The notes: a model not told the origin generated them from the letters alone. 64,000 nucleotides of DNA from Parietaria judaica (GCA_954871525.1 OX940869.1:15900001-15964000); one strand, 5' to 3'. Numbered from the stretch's first letter, positions 43,305-56,759 are shown. Numbers and translations: made by a program.

Positions 43305-43704
43305 TGTTAAAATTGATACACATTTCTACACTATAGAGTATTCTAGTATATCCTAGATACATGTTATAAATATGAAGAGATAAAGTGTTTGGAAAAATCT
43401 AGAAATAGAGTAATCTAGAATGCTATTATAAAATATATGAGTATAGAAAAATCTAGAAGTTATCTAGACTAGATACTATAAGAATTATCTAGAGAGCTGT
43501 AATCTAGGATTTACAAGAAAATTCTAGAATGTTGTAATCCCTTTATATAAATAGGTGATGTGGTGTTGCACATTTGCAAGAATCAATAAATAAAATTCTA
43601 TCCAAACACTCCCCATTCCATTTCTACATATAGTATCTACTACAAACTATTTACTTTAGAAACCACCCACCAAAATAAACATATTCCGCACAAAATAACC
43701 ATCA
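43305..43704 (+). repeat. 3' LTR of the deleted copia element
   Basis: 400 bp, begins TGTTAAAATTGATAC and ends CCATCA; TSD ATCAT follows. Confidence 0.92.
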
Positions 43705-43709
43705 ATCAT

Positions 43710-46700
43710 AATATAGAAGACGACTCGAGTTCTATATGGATAACTTCTCAATACAATTTTTTCACATTTATTAAAATCTCGTGTACGGATTCTTAAACAC
43801 GCAGATAGTAAAATATATTCACGTGGTATTTAACCATATATTAAATATTGCGCGTGATAATCCTACCAATAATATCTCCAAGCAAAACTTTATGAGAGAA
43901 GCCAAAACAATAACAAAGTATCAATAATAAAGTTGCTAGAATTTATAAAAATAATTAATGGTGATAATGTTAAAATTACAATAAATATGAAGAAACCTCT
44001 ATGTAAAATATTATTGCTAGAGTGGGGCCTGAGATATAAATTTGGAATGGATAAAGTATTGTGCAAGAAATTAAGTATAAATAAAAAATAAAAAAATTCT
44101 ATAAATTTAGAGCTTTACGTAGATCCACCTTTTGCAATTTAAGAGTATTTTATCTCGACAACATTTAAATTGTTAGTAATCTAAAAAATCGATAAAAACA
44201 TGCAAGAGTTTTCTTTGACAAATTTGAGAAAATAACACTTTTAATTTTTTCCGACATAAATGCCCTTAGAACATTTCATATATAATCACTATATTCACTC
44301 TCACGCTTTTCTATCATTTTTTTAATCTAAATAGTCAAAAACAAATCGGCTATCTTCGAACCCTGAATGTTCACTAAGGAAATTTATGTCCAAAAAAATT
44401 AAGATATTATTTTATCAAATATGAAGCTTGAGAGTTATTTTATTTACCAATTAATGATAATATTTTTGGATAAATGAAGGAAATGCCTATTTGTGACTCA
44501 AGGTTTAAAAAAAATGTCCATTTCTAATTATGGTAATCATAACCACTAACAAATTGAAATATGGACTAATATGCCCTTCCAATTAAGCCACGTTTAATTT
44601 CAATTCGTTTTTTTTAATTAAAAAAAAAAACCCCAATATTTTCCTTAAATGTAGCAAACTAAATAAATTAAAATTTATCCTTCCTATTTTAACGATTAAA
44701 CAAATATTTTTCGAGCTAATCTTCCCTATTTTAACGTTTGTAACAAATCTTATTTTTTATTTTTTGGTCCCTATTAATCAGTATTATTTTCGAATTTTTC
44801 TCCCTATTAATCAGTATTTAAAAAAAAAAAATCAAATCAATTCTCTGCAATTTTACGAATATGTAATTATATATATGTAACTATATTTATGATTCTGTAT
44901 TTTTACATAACTATATATACTAATCATCGTCCAATGTACTGAAATCAAAGGCTTAAAAGGAATTAAACACACAATAATCCAAGGATCTCACACGAAACGT
45001 AATTGTTGGTGAGTATATTTATGTATATTTTAAAAAATGTAAATATATGTACAAAATTTTATTAAAATGTTGAACCTGTTGAACTGTAAATATATTTACA
45101 AAATTCTAAAAACTGTAAATATATTTATGAAAAACTGTCAATAAATTTACAATTTATTTACACGAAGCGAAGACGGCGAGAGAGACGGTGAAGAAAACCG
45201 ATCGATTGAGAAGCCCTAGTATCGATTGAGAATCAATCGAAGCACGTCACCGCTGGAAAAAGCTACGTGCACTCCTCCCCGCGTAGCCGAAAAAAGCTAC
45301 GTGCACTGCTCCTCATGTCACCGCCACACGCACGCCAAAACCTGCAACCGGAAAGCACTCCCCTGTGCGAGCCCAATCTAAATCGCCGAGGATGTGGTGC
45401 GGGACGCTTCGGCGGTCCGATAAGAAAGTCAATAAAGCCCATCAAATGTGAAGCCTAACAAGCCCAACGACGAGAAGGAGGAGGCCCATGAGCAGTCTCA
45501 TCTTTCCTGCAGGTCGACAAAGATGGCGACGAAGAACAAAGGATCTCGTCGATGAGGCATGAGATGACGAACATAGGATCCTGTCAACGAGGCAGATGAT
45601 GATATATTACCAATCACAATTTACACATGTACAGTGCATTCTAGAGAAAATAGTGAAAGATGACTGATATTAATCAAAGGGATTTGGAGAAGAAGAAAAG
45701 GAGGACGAGGGTGAGGAGATCGAAAGTTTTGAGAGAGAGGAAGCAAGTGAGAGCGAGATCCACGGTGAGAGAGACGAGGGAATAAATTGAAATTTTGTTT
45801 TGATTTAAAGTAGAACGAGAAGCATGAGTTGTTACGGCAGGAATAAAAATTAATCAACGAATAGAAAAAGAAAATAAAATATTAGGGTTAATATGGTCCA
45901 AAAAAATGTTATTAATGGGTATAAATGAGTTTAAAGAAACTATGGACATTTCTCTTAAACCTTTGGTGCTTTTGGCATTTAGTGGATTTTTCTCTCTTGA
46001 AATAACGGGACGTGCACTAGAACCATTTAAACTTGTGAAACTGTTTGATCAAGTTCACAAGTTTGATCAAGTGGTTCAACACAATTGTCTAGAACCTGAA
46101 ATCCAACATATATATTTTATATATATCCTTCACCAACAATGGTAATGGGTGTGTATACTTTTTATATATATATATGAGTAAGAAAGAATATGTCGATTGT
46201 TATTGTCTGCTTGAGAGGATAAAATAGTGAGCAGAATGGTGAATTTGGGGTCAAATATTGTTATCTTTAGCACAAACAAGGCATAGCCACTCAGCTCAGC
46301 TCAGCTCAGTGGACAAGTCTTTTTTTTTTTTTTTTTAATCCCAGTCTTCCACTAATCGGAAAACACAGTGTAGTTCAAATTAGAAAATCAAAAGGAAGTG
46401 CTTATTTTATTGCTCTTTTTTCCATTATATATATGTAATGGAAATTAAGAGCCTAGAAATAAACTCTCTGAGATCAGTTAGATCATCAGGCTGAGAGTGG
46501 AATGTATAAGTCAATAATGTCATTAGGTTTGTTTTGACCTTTATTTCTTGTCTTGTCTTTTAATGGTTCCTTCCTTGTTTCATCTCTCTCACACATATAT
46601 GTACTTTTTACGTACATTTGTATGTATATTGTATACCGATGTAACACGCCGGTGTATATCAGTCACATGTCTTAGAATTGCTCCAAGTCAAGCACGTTTA

Positions 46701-47467
46701 ATTTTAGAGTTCGTTCGAATGAGATACTAGTAAAATAAAAAATGCATCATGTTGACATAGATAGTACTAATCAACTCTCTCAAGCTTCTTCAACAGACAA
46801 TTCACATAGTTGTACGATTTCAGACAACCATGCAATCCCATACCTGCACAATAGTCTCGAGAATATTCCATCAGCACATCCGCATGTCGAGATAATGCGG
46901 GATCGTACAACTTACTTTTTGTTGCCCTCTTGGATCACATGATTGATGACTATGACACACAAATAGTTTGAAATTTTAATAGAAACAAAAAGTTAATTAA
47001 CTTAATATTTTTAATGGAAAATCACAAATTTTAAAATATACTACTAAGAATTTTTACAAAACTTATTTTGGAAAGGAGTTATAAGTTCTAACTCATATAC
47101 CACATAAGGTAGTTGCACCTTTCGTGCGGGTCGCCCATGTTTATTCGGGCGATGGGCGCCGAGTTTACCCCAATCATTTAGTTTTTGTTTTTTTAATTAT
47201 TATAAAACATAAAATTAAGACAAAAAAAAAGGGGAACGGTTTGGCCATTCTCTATCTCGTATGATACAAGACCCGAGTCAATCTCGAGTACGGGTTGTGC
47301 ACGGGTAGGCTTACCCGTCCCATATTGTCATATAAACTATTTATCAATTTGATTTTTTTAATAAAAAAAATTATGTATCAATCTAAATAAATATCTCCTG
47401 GATGACAATTATATTTTCTTTCGATGTATATATCCATAAATTTTATGTATCATACCCTCAAATTCAA
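43710..47467. other. AT-rich intergenic DNA
   Basis: No gene recognised. A GC-richer island at about 45165-45600 (CCGATCGATTGAGAAGCCC..., CACTCCTCCCCGCGTAGCC) has short frames on both strands without family resemblance. A four-fold CAGCT repeat lies near 46291-46310. The right end adjoins the truncated LINE. Confidence 0.4.
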
Positions 47468-50144
47468 CTTTCAAAAGTCGTGGGACTTGGTGGGACCGGA
47501 CGTCCGAAGGGAATGCTTGAATGTGTTGAACGGGAAAGCTAATGTCAAAGCGTGGATCGCCACAAACATCGTCCTCATTCCAAAAGTAAAGAACCCGGTG
47601 GGGGTTAAAGATTTCCGACCTATTAGTCTTTGCAACGTCGTTCTCAAAATCGTTACAAGGTGGTGGCAAACCGTATAAAGGGGGTTCTCCCGTCCGTAAT
47701 ATCCGAGGCCCAAAGTGCTTTTGTTCCCCGTCGGCTTATTACGGACAACGCGGCGATTGCTTTTGAGCTTCTCCACTCTCGTAGAACTAAGACGAAGAGG
47801 AAGAAAGGGTTCTTGGCTCTTAAACTCGATATGAGCAAGGCGTATGACCGGGTGGAGTGGGGTTTTGTTCTTGCCATGTTGCGGAGAATGGGATTTGGAC
47901 CGAGAATAATTAATGTGATTCAACATTGCATATCTACCACGATCCTCTCGGTTGTCCTCAACGGAAGAACGGGGAAATCAATTCTCGCAAAGCAGGGCCT
48001 TCGACAAGGGTGCCTTCTATCGCCTTTTTGTTCCTCGTGTGTGCGGAAGGCTTCTCCACCCTTATTCGAGGACAAGAGAGACTGGGGCTTCTTCAGGGGT
48101 TTGCGTGTCGACCCGCAGCCCCATCGGTGACTCACATTGTCTTTGCGGATGATAGCCTCATCTTTTGCGAGGCAAGCAATGCTTGTTGCCACGCGCTTCA
48201 GACCGTCTTACAGGTATATGGAAGAGGGTCGGGACAAGTGGTGAATATGAATAAGTCAGATTTATGTTGCTCCACCAACATTTTAGAAGATGCGGCGACC
48301 CACCTCTCTAACCTTCTCCGTATTCCAGGAGTGGATGAGCTTGAGTCTTACCTTGGGCTTACATCGAGTGTGGGAAGGAATAAGGTGAAGATCTTTAGCA
48401 CCCTTTCGGAGCGTGTTCTCAAGCATATCCGGTCTTGGAAGGCAATAATGTTCTCGGCGGAAGGCCGGGTAGTTCTCGTAAGGCGGTTGTCCAAGCGATT
48501 CCAATTTACATGATGAGCCATTTTCGACTTCCGGTCAACACCATCAACGAACTTCATAACCACATTAGCCGGTTTTGGTGGGGAGGATAGGAGGATAAAC
48601 AAAGAATCCATTCGAAGCGATGGGACTCTATTGCCAAACCTATAGCGGAGGGGAGACTCGGCTTCAAGGATCTCAGGGATTTCAACCGAGCCCTCGTCGG
48701 AAAGCTCTCTTGGCGGATTCTCAAACATAGGGAGTGCTTGATGGCCCGAGTTCTCAAGGCAAAATACTTCCCGGACTCATCGGTCCTCGACTTCGAATGT
48801 AAGGCCAATTCGTCCTTCCTTTGTATAAGCCTTTATTGGGGGCGCGAGCTTGTCCGTCAAGGGCTTAGGTGGAAAATCGGGGAGGGGAATATTAGAGCTT
48901 TCAAGTAACCATGGCTTCATAGAGCCGGGAGTTTCCCTGTTCTCACTGAAGAACCCGATGATGGGTATCCATAGCGTGTAGCAGATCTTATAGCCGGTGG
49001 AAGTTGGAACCGTGAGTTGGTGACATAGTTATTGATCCCCTATGACGCGCAAGCGATTCTTAAAATCCCTCTTAGAACCGTCGACCACCACGACCGCTTG
49101 GTTTGGCATTTTGAAGATGATGGAGTCTACACAGTTTGCTCGGGATACCGCCTCGCCCGGTCGGCGAAAAGGGATGAGGAGGCATCAGGATCATGTAGTA
49201 TGGAGCCAAGGTGGTGGAAACTTTTGTGGGGGCTACAAATCCCCCCAAAAGTTAAACACGTAGTTTGGCGGGCATGGTTTGACTCTCTTCCATCATTCGG
49301 CGCTCTCCGGGGGCGTGGTGTGCCGTGCCTCCCCTTTTACAAGTTTTGTGGGGCTTTGCCGGATGCGCTTCACGCGGTTTGGAGTTGTCAAAGAGCTAGG
49401 GCAATTTGGGAGTCTTCGTCTTGCATTGTTGGGTAGAAAATTCGAGGACGGTTCCCCTCGGGGAAATTCGCCTTAGGGCGATGGACAGCCTAGCGGTGGT
49501 GGATATTGAGCTATTTTATGGCCTTATATGGCGGCTTGGTCCGACCGAAATGTACGTCTCTTCGACAACCAAACCCATAAGCTAGAATCTTGGGTCGGGA
49601 AAGTTGCTTGTTGGTTCTCAAGCTTTAAGACAAGCAATCGCACTATGGTCATATCCGGGGGGTCAAGTTGGCTAAGCAAGACACTTGGAAAGCACCGGTA
49701 AGTGGGAATCTTAAGCTCAACGTGGACGCGGCTTGAGAAAAGGACACGGGTCGAGCGGCGATAGGCGGGATTGTGAGGGACCACCGGGGCGCTCTCGTTG
49801 GCTTTGTAGCCCGAATCCTAATGGACGTGGACTCACCGTTGTCGGTGGAGTGTCAAGCAATTCTACACGGTCTCCAGTTCATCCGAGAGCATGGGTGGAA
49901 AGTGACGGATGTGGAATCCGATTGTCTACAAGTAACCCAACTTGTAAAAGGAGGGAATTTCAATAGAATGAAAGGCCCGATCATTGCGGGTATAGAAAGA
50001 CTCTTGCGGGAGGTTGGGCCGCCCGAAGGGGTGTTGTTGGATTCCGAGAACTTGTAACAAAGCGGCCAATAGAGTGGCTAGAAACCAACTTGCGGAGTTA
50101 ACCTCCGATTTGTGGTCGTTCAACTGCCCACCGTGGCTTGTAAG
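47468..50144 (+). pseudogene. LINE ORF2 remnant: reverse transcriptase, zf-RVT, RNase H
   Basis: RT motifs in order: VLIPKVKNPVGVKDFRPISLCN, frameshift near 47655, VVANRIKGVLPSVISEAQSA, KLDMSKAYDRVEWGF, LRQGCLLSPF, frameshift near 48025, and HIVFADDSLIFCEA with the catalytic FADD. The C-terminal RT/zinc-binding region follows (KRWDSIAKPIAEGRLGFKDL; WWKLLWGLQIPPKVKHVVWR), then an RNase H domain (NLKLNVDAA, GGIVRDHRGALVGF, VESDCLQVTQLV). Stops occur near 48590, 48906 and 49733. This is the plant L1-type domain order. Confidence 0.9.
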
Positions 50145-51364
50145 TAGAGGTGTTAAGTGGGCCGGGCCGGCTCAGGCCCACCTGCCCCGACTTGTAAAAA
50201 AAGCGGGATCGCCCCGCCCCGTTCCTTTTTTTGTGGGTCGGGCTAAGCCCGCCCCTATCAATAGGGTCAGGCTAGGTTATGCTTTCCTAGGCCCACCCCG
50301 AACCCGCCTTGCCCCGCCCAAAAATCCCACCCCGCCCCGAAGCCCACATAAACCCGCCCTGTGGCCACCCGCCCCGCCCTGTTTAAAAGCCCACATAAAC
50401 CATATTTTTATATTAAAAACTATTAAGTTGTAATACTAATACTAATGAAAATATTAAAAAAAATTACTCTGAATATTTTATTGTTATAGAAATTTTACTC
50501 TAAAAATTACCCTATGTAGCTCTTTAATTTTTCAATTAAACAAATTTAACTTTATTAATCAATTTGAAAATTCGCTTATAGATTTGAACATTTTTTTAAT
50601 TTTAATTTTAGTTTGAAAATGAATTAATCAATTACAACATTGAGCGATTTCATGTATAAAATATAATTTCTTTATTCACTAGTTTTCACTTTACAATTTA
50701 TAATTACTAGCCACTTTCATAAATCACTATTCTAATTTTATATTCAACAATTTATTTAAAAATCACTTATTCTCATTTTATTATTCACTTATCACTTTCA
50801 CATTCACTATTTAACCTCTACATCTTGAAATTCACGAATCAATTCAACGATCATTAATTCTAATATACGCAGTGTGTATCTTATTTTTGATTGTCTAAAG
50901 ACTATGTTGAACTTTGAATTTCTAAATATGCGATTGAATTTATTTACATTTACATTACTCGACTTTCAAAATAAATATTCGAATATCGAACAAATATAAA
51001 AAATAAAATAAAAAATAGAGGTATTATTGTTCGTTAAAGGCCCACGATATCTTGTAAAATTCTTAATAAAATGGTTTCGTAAAAACGTATCGCTCTCCGT
51101 AAAAACCCAACCCGTTATGGTTTCTGAAAAGCTCACTAAATTCGACCCGTAAAAGCCCACTAAATTCGACTCGTAAAAGCTCGCCCGCCCCGCGACATTG
51201 TGGGTTCGGGTTCATAGGCCGGGGTGGGCCTTGATGGCTTTTCCAAAACCCGCCCCACCCCGCCCCGCACATTGAATGGGGCGGGTCAAGCCTGCCCCGT
51301 TTAAAATGCGGGCTTAACGGGTTGTGGGCCGCGCCGGCCCGCGCCGGCCCACTTGACACCACTA
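50145..51364. mobile_element. Non-autonomous hAT element, TSD CTTGTAAG
   Basis: Ends TAGAGGTGTTAAGTGGGCCGG and, read from the other side, TAGTGGTGTCAAGTGGGCCGG. A perfect 8-bp duplication CTTGTAAG (50137-50144; 51365-51372) is diagnostic of hAT insertion. Subterminal regions are GC-rich with CCCGCCCCGC-type repeats on both sides (50145-50395; 51180-51364); the centre is AT-rich. No transposase. It interrupts the 3' end of the LINE, so it is younger. Confidence 0.92.
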
Positions 51365-51454
51365 CTTGTAAGTGACGGTGAGAGGATTTCATCTCATACT
51401 TCTAATTAATGAAATCTGTCTTTTCTTAAAAAAGAAAAAAGAAAAAAAAAAAAC

Positions 51455-53129
51455 AACGAATCTTATCTAAATTTGAGAAATCATTCTCCGTATCTGTCTA
51501 CTTTCCTGAAACTACCCCTTTCACTTTGAAGCACACGGAGCTACCCTCCAAGGCAGTGAAGAAGGGCATGTTCGGAAGAAATAGTTTGAGGAAAAGACAC
51601 TGCCCTAGAATAACGGTAATGGTAACGCACGGAAGGGTACTTGATTTAATGCCATTTCTTTTCGTACCAAAATTTAAATAAAAATTAACAAATGTCTATG
51701 AATGAACACATTCTAATTTCTGAGAGACACGGTGCTAAATAGTACAGATTATGGGACTAAATTATATACCATATTTTCCTATCAAATATTGCACATATAT
51801 GCCACTAGGATAAATTTTTGCACCGCCAAACTTTCCTAAATCTGGTATTAATGTGATTATATATTATAGTTTCAGACTTTCAGTGATGTATTTTTCCATT
51901 CATTTATTTTAAAAAAAATGATTTTTAGTTTTTGTTGATCGGATTTTGCGATCACCAATCCTTGCCTACACGGCACCAAGAGCTCTTGGATCTATTTACA
52001 CTACGGTCTTTGGAATCTCTTCCCTGGGCCGAGGGGCTTCTTAGAGAGCTCTCCGCAATCGGAGAAGTCAATAATGTGATGTTTATTTAATTTTTTATTA
52101 TTTCGAAAGACTAATTATCTTTGAGTTATTTTGTTTAGTTAAATTTAAAGTTTTTTACGATGAGTTATTATTATTTTATTTATATTTTAGTATTTTGACA
52201 GAGAGAAAAAATAACTAATTAATATATTAAAAATCATGATTTTTTGGCATAAATTAAAAATATTAAAATATTTTGTAAAAAATTAACAAAATACTCACTC
52301 TTAAGCAAAAACATTTTAAAAATACTCATAGTCTCATTTAATCATTTCACATTCATTCTCCAACTATTTTTTCTAAATTATCATCCCCTTTTCTTTCTCT
52401 CTTCGTACTAACACGTTTTATTTTACCCATTTGATTATTTTTACTTATTTATCCTGGTACTCTTCCTTCAGAGTGCGATTCATAGTCCGCTCCTGGGCCT
52501 CTTTCTTCTTTTGAGAGCTCTTCCGCTAGTAGCCAATGCTGTTTATAAATCCAGAGACCTCGCCCGTGAAGTAAATCATCGCACCTACAGTCCAACCAAT
52601 TCGGAGAGAATTTGGTGATTCTCGGATACGAAGATATCAAATGGGTACCCAGAGGGAAGTATTCATGAAGTAAGAGCCTTTTATTTATATAATTTAATTT
52701 CTTTTTCATACAAATTTTCAAAACATTATAACTATAAATTGAAGGTTAAATGCCTTCTATGACTGGAATTCTATAACGTTATATATTTTGACTAAAATTT
52801 AAACAATTTAAAGAAATTGTCTAATGATAGATATTACACAATTACTATTTTTTTTTCTTTCATAATTATGGTCCAATGGTATGAATTCTTGATGAATTCA
52901 ATATTGATTTATTTCTTATTATTACAACATACAATTAAATTTAATTAATTTAAATTTAATTAATTTGATCAATATTTTCATTCAAATTTATAACTAACAC
53001 AAGCCATGACGCGTACAAGTTATAGTTTAAGGCACATGATATGGCACGTCGGAGGTCCTTTGTTAACAAGCGCGCGTGGATATTTAGTGCACCGTATCTT
53101 TTTTTTTTCTTCTTCGTTTTCTTCAACTT

Positions 53130-53173
<44 letters not shown>

Positions 53174-54080
53174 CACTAGGATTTCTTTGACTCTAAACTT
53201 TCTCTTAATGTAATTTTTGAAACTTTATTGAGGTTGGTCTACCAAAATTTGGGTGTTGTTTTGTGTATAAGTAGGGAATTTGGTTTTTTATATCTTTATT
53301 TTCATTTATATGTTTAATATACCATGTTAATTAGTGATAACATGATACAATGGTAGATTAATATAACTATGATATGCCCGATAAGTTATCGGTTTTCCGC
53401 TTACTCACTGGTACCGATTTTTAAAAATCTTTTTACGAAAGCTCTATCAGTATGCCCGTTCCGCATCAGTATACTCGTAAATTGAATTTGTGGTCGGTTT
53501 GCGGTTTGTAGACTTTTAAATTACTTAACACGATAATTAATCGAATCAACTATTTGGTTCGTACTTTTGTGGCTGTTATGCGTCTTTGACCACCACAAAT
53601 AATATCACTTTTTCTTTCTCTCTATGAGGTCATGAGATATGAAGAGATTGGTTGACAGTGGATAAACCCTCATTATCACCATTAATCCACTTTTGATTAG
53701 GTATAATCACACACATAAATATTATATAATCCTTCTTTAACATTTATTAAAGTTTTACATCATCCTTGTGCATTTAGTTATATATATAATAGTGTTGGTG
53801 GTGCATTTTGAGCAAGACTAAGACACAATATATTATATATGAAGCTGCATTTGCTTACGTACTTGTAATAAGGTTTTATATTGACCCACTTGTTATGTGG
53901 ATAACGAATAAAGGTGTAGATAGAGAATTGCTTAAAGCAAATTGTGTCATAAATTTGATTAATTATTGTTGATTAGAGTGTTGAATAATTGGCCGTCGCA
54001 TCATCTATATATCGTGCTCCTACTATATAGCAACAGTAAATACACTATATATATGGTGTTTCTACTGCTAGTATGTGTTG
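51455..54080. other. AT-rich intergenic DNA with two GC-richer islands
   Basis: Islands at about 51945-52085 and 52455-52690 share GAGAGCTCT and GGCCCAGG-type words. The second has a 90-codon minus-strand frame (52449-52721); another frame on the same strand reads GWTVGAMIYFTGEVSGF before a stop, followed by a lysine-rich stretch, possibly a decayed exon of an unidentified gene. A TA microsatellite is at 53135-53169. Confidence 0.4.
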
Positions 54081-55935
54081 TTGATTGTCTTAGGTTATCC
54101 AAATCAAACGACAAACTGCCGAATTTGCCGATAAATCGGTTGCCGTTTTCGACGGATTTATCGATTGCTTACCGATTAATTAACGGAAAACTTATAACAC
54201 TGTAGCTTATCGTTACCGACACATTTCGAGGATTATCGACACTTTTCGATACTTTTCGATGGAAAACTTATAAAATATTTATATGTTTATATTTACCCAA
54301 ATTTTAAATTGTGTGTTAAAAATACCAAAAATAAAAGCATGTCATAATATCAATTCACTACTGATTAGTACTCAATAAATAATATCATACACAAACATAT
54401 GTAAATATAGTCATACACCAACACATCTAATTTCATCGCAAGTCATACACTCAAATGCTTCGTCATTCTAGTAAATCCGCCACCATTAATTTCTTTGCCG
54501 CAATAATTGCATTTGAATCCCGAGTTATTGCTCGGATCCCCGATAGGAGTGCAATTCTCCCTCACAAGGTTGTCTCTACTCATTTGGGACCTATCTAGCA
54601 AGACAAGGGACTAGATTAATTCAAAAACACAATATACAAACTTTAGGTACTTTTGCCGCAAAAAGCAGTTTTACCTCAAATGAAAAAATAAATTGCACCA
54701 AAATCTCATATTATTATTTTCATAAATATTTAATGAAAGCAATCAGCAACAAAATCTACAAATTTTCTCAAAAATCAGAAAATATAAACTTCCAAGACTT
54801 TTGTTGTAATTAAAGATAAAATCGGATTAACCTCAAATATGAAATTAAATTACACAAAAATCTCATATTGTTATTCAAAAAATATTTAATGAAATAAAGC
54901 ATTAAGAAAAATGAATAGATTACCTCACAAATTGCAAAATATGAACTTCTAATTCTTTTGCCGCAATTAAGGAAAATTCAGAAATAAGGAAAACAACAAG
55001 AAAAATGAATAGATTACGTCACAAATCACAAAAGATGAACTTATAAGACTTTAGCCGTAATTACAGAAAATTTTGAATCAAGCTCAAATCTGCATTAAAA
55101 TTATGCCAAAATTTCATATTAATATTTCAATAAATCTTTAATGAATGAAAACATAAAAAAATTAAAAAAATACTTACAAAATTAAAAAATATGAATTCTT
55201 TGTTTTTTACCACAATAAAGAGTAAAAACCGAAAAAAAAATAGTGTAATTTGAAAATTCAAGACCTCAAACATTCATATTTGTAATTAACTACAATATTT
55301 TGAACCCCATAACATTAAGTAATCATTCAAAATAAGTAAATTTCTTGTAAATTCATAAAATCAAAACTTTGTATAGTTTTGCCAATCATGCTTAGAAATA
55401 TGAAAATCGCCTAAATCTAACAAAATAATTCAAAAATAAGTTATCAAAACATGTTTTCATCCTAAAATAATCATAAGAATTCAAAAAAACAAACCAAAAG
55501 ATGATAAAGTTCTAATCTTTAATCAAATCTAAACATAAACTCATATGAACATAAACCTTCTCATTTGAACTATTGCAAAATAACCTAAAAATCGTCTAAA
55601 TAAGTATGTATCAAACAAAAAACGATTGATTCATATAGATCTAGCATTATGAGTCCTTAATATTCCTAAATCAACAAAAAAAAAATCAACAAATTCGTGT
55701 TAAAAATGAAAAAATAAAAACTCGTGCAACTTAGGCCATCTATTGGAATATCAGTGAAAAGAATGTGATGAATGGAAAAGTACCTGATTTTTCCATAAAT
55801 TAACACACGTTCTGTCGATAATCGTTTATGCCGACTCTTGCCGATTTTCGAACTTTTCGATGGAAAAGTTATAAAACGATAACTGTTAGTATGGAATATT
55901 TGCCGATGACTACCGGCAAGACCGATAATCGACTA
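54080..55935 (-). mobile_element. Probable non-autonomous hAT element remnant
   Basis: Both ends are rich in related CGAT/ATCG words: left 54090-54260 (CCGATAAATCGG, TTATCGACACTTTTCGAT) and right 55805-55935 (GTCGATAATCG, CCGATTTTCG, GACCGATAATCGAC). The phrase TTTTCGATGGAAAA plus CTTATAAAA/GTTATAAAA occurs on both sides. Inside is an orphan BED zinc-finger exon on the minus strand and about 1.2 kb of AT-rich sequence with repeated CTCACAAAT/TTTTGCCGCAAT phrases. Exact termini and TSD not resolved. Confidence 0.45.
54443..54583 (-). pseudogene. BED zinc-finger exon of a hAT transposase
   Basis: 46-codon frame from the ATG at 54583. It contains the BED finger start FKCNYCGKEINGGGFTRMTKHL, with CxxC and the terminal His typical of plant hAT transposases, then a stop. 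The rest of the transposase (core RNase H-like fold, dimerisation domain) is absent. BED fingers bind transposon ends or other DNA. Too short for most gene callers. Confidence 0.75.
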
Positions 55936-56195
55936 TTATTGCTTAATAATTCATAATGCAGCTTTGATATTGGCAATAATTTCTCAATAAAAAACAATAT
56001 TAATTGCTAGCTATGAACAAAAGGAGTTGATATCTCAATGATTTGGTTTGGATTTCTTTGCCTCAAAACACTTGCACGTTGCGACAAAACTTATTCAATT
56101 ACAAAGCTACCTGAGGATATCTAGCTGCTCATGTCATGCCTACCTTTTTTTTTTTTATTATTTATTTGCTATTAGTTCATGTACAAATTTCAGAA

Positions 56196-56757
56196 GATTT
56201 TGGTATTTTTACACGGGTGAGACTGGAACTGGGAACCACAAATTTTACATTTATTTACTCTTGGTATCGAAAAACAGGAAAAACAAATATTGGTCCCGGT
56301 TCCAGTTATAAAAAATCCTGGTTTATTTTTTTAATCGGGAACCGGAACAGTGACAAAAATTGGGACAAAATTCAGGGAAAAAAAAAACGAGAAACGGAAC
56401 CGAAAAATATTCGGGACAGAATGAAAAAATACAAAATAAGAAGTCCAAATTACCAAATAAAAATTTTATAACATAAAAATGATCTAAGATACTATCCATA
56501 CATAAACAATATTATTATATAATAAAAATTAAAAATATATATTTACTATATATAAAATTGAAACCGGGACGAAAAACCGAGAGTTTAGGTTTCGTCCCGG
56601 CTCCAATTCCCGGTTCTCAAAACCGGGAACCGGGACGTCCCGGTTCCCGATTTTAAAGCTATATTTCCTTTTTTTTTCTTCTTACAAACGTCCCGTGAAC
56701 GTACCGTAACCGAGACAAAGCCGAGAACCGTTTACAAAATTTTCATCCCTACTTTTT
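56196..56757. repeat. Dispersed repeat with CCGGGAACCGGGAC motifs
   Basis: Inverted GGAACCGGGAC/GTCCCGGTTCC motifs recur (56290-56345, 56570-56650), and the right end reads, in reverse, GTAGGGATGAAAATTTTG. This resembles the subterminal structure of hAT-type MITEs. The left end is unclear. Confidence 0.4.
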
Positions 56758-56759
56758 TT

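Larger units (their letters stand above)
40997..43704 (+). mobile_element. Ty1/copia retrotransposon with large internal deletion
   Basis: LTRs 40997-41400 and 43305-43704 (~400 bp), TSD ATCAT (40992-40996; 43705-43709), a degenerate tRNA-Met PBS (TAGTATTAGAGC) after the 5' LTR, and the purine tract CAAGGAGGAG before the 3' LTR. The 1.9 kb interior holds only a gag N-terminus and the RT C-terminal half with RNase H; the rest of gag, protease, integrase and the first half of RT are gone. Unrelated in sequence to the neighbouring copia element. Confidence 0.93.
47468..51454 (+). mobile_element. LINE (non-LTR retrotransposon), 5'-truncated, decayed
   Basis: Begins abruptly inside the RT domain (FQKSWDLVGPDV) and ends in an A-rich tail (about 51425-51454), as expected for a 5'-truncated LINE. 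RT, zinc-binding and RNase H modules can be followed to 50144. The 3' end continues at 51373 after an inserted hAT element. The endonuclease domain is absent. Several frameshifts and stops are present. A TSD was not identified. Confidence 0.88.

Noticed and set aside
45165..45600. Possible gene in the GC-richer island
   Set aside because: Only 60-63-codon frames on both strands, no splice-linked continuation or motif.
46290..46310. CAGCT repeats as a regulatory cluster
   Set aside because: Four tandem copies are a simple repeat; no gene nearby to regulate.
52449..52721. Chloroplast-derived insert
   Set aside because: I compared the translated frames with plastid proteins I know (photosystem, NDH, cytochrome b6f subunits) and saw no match.
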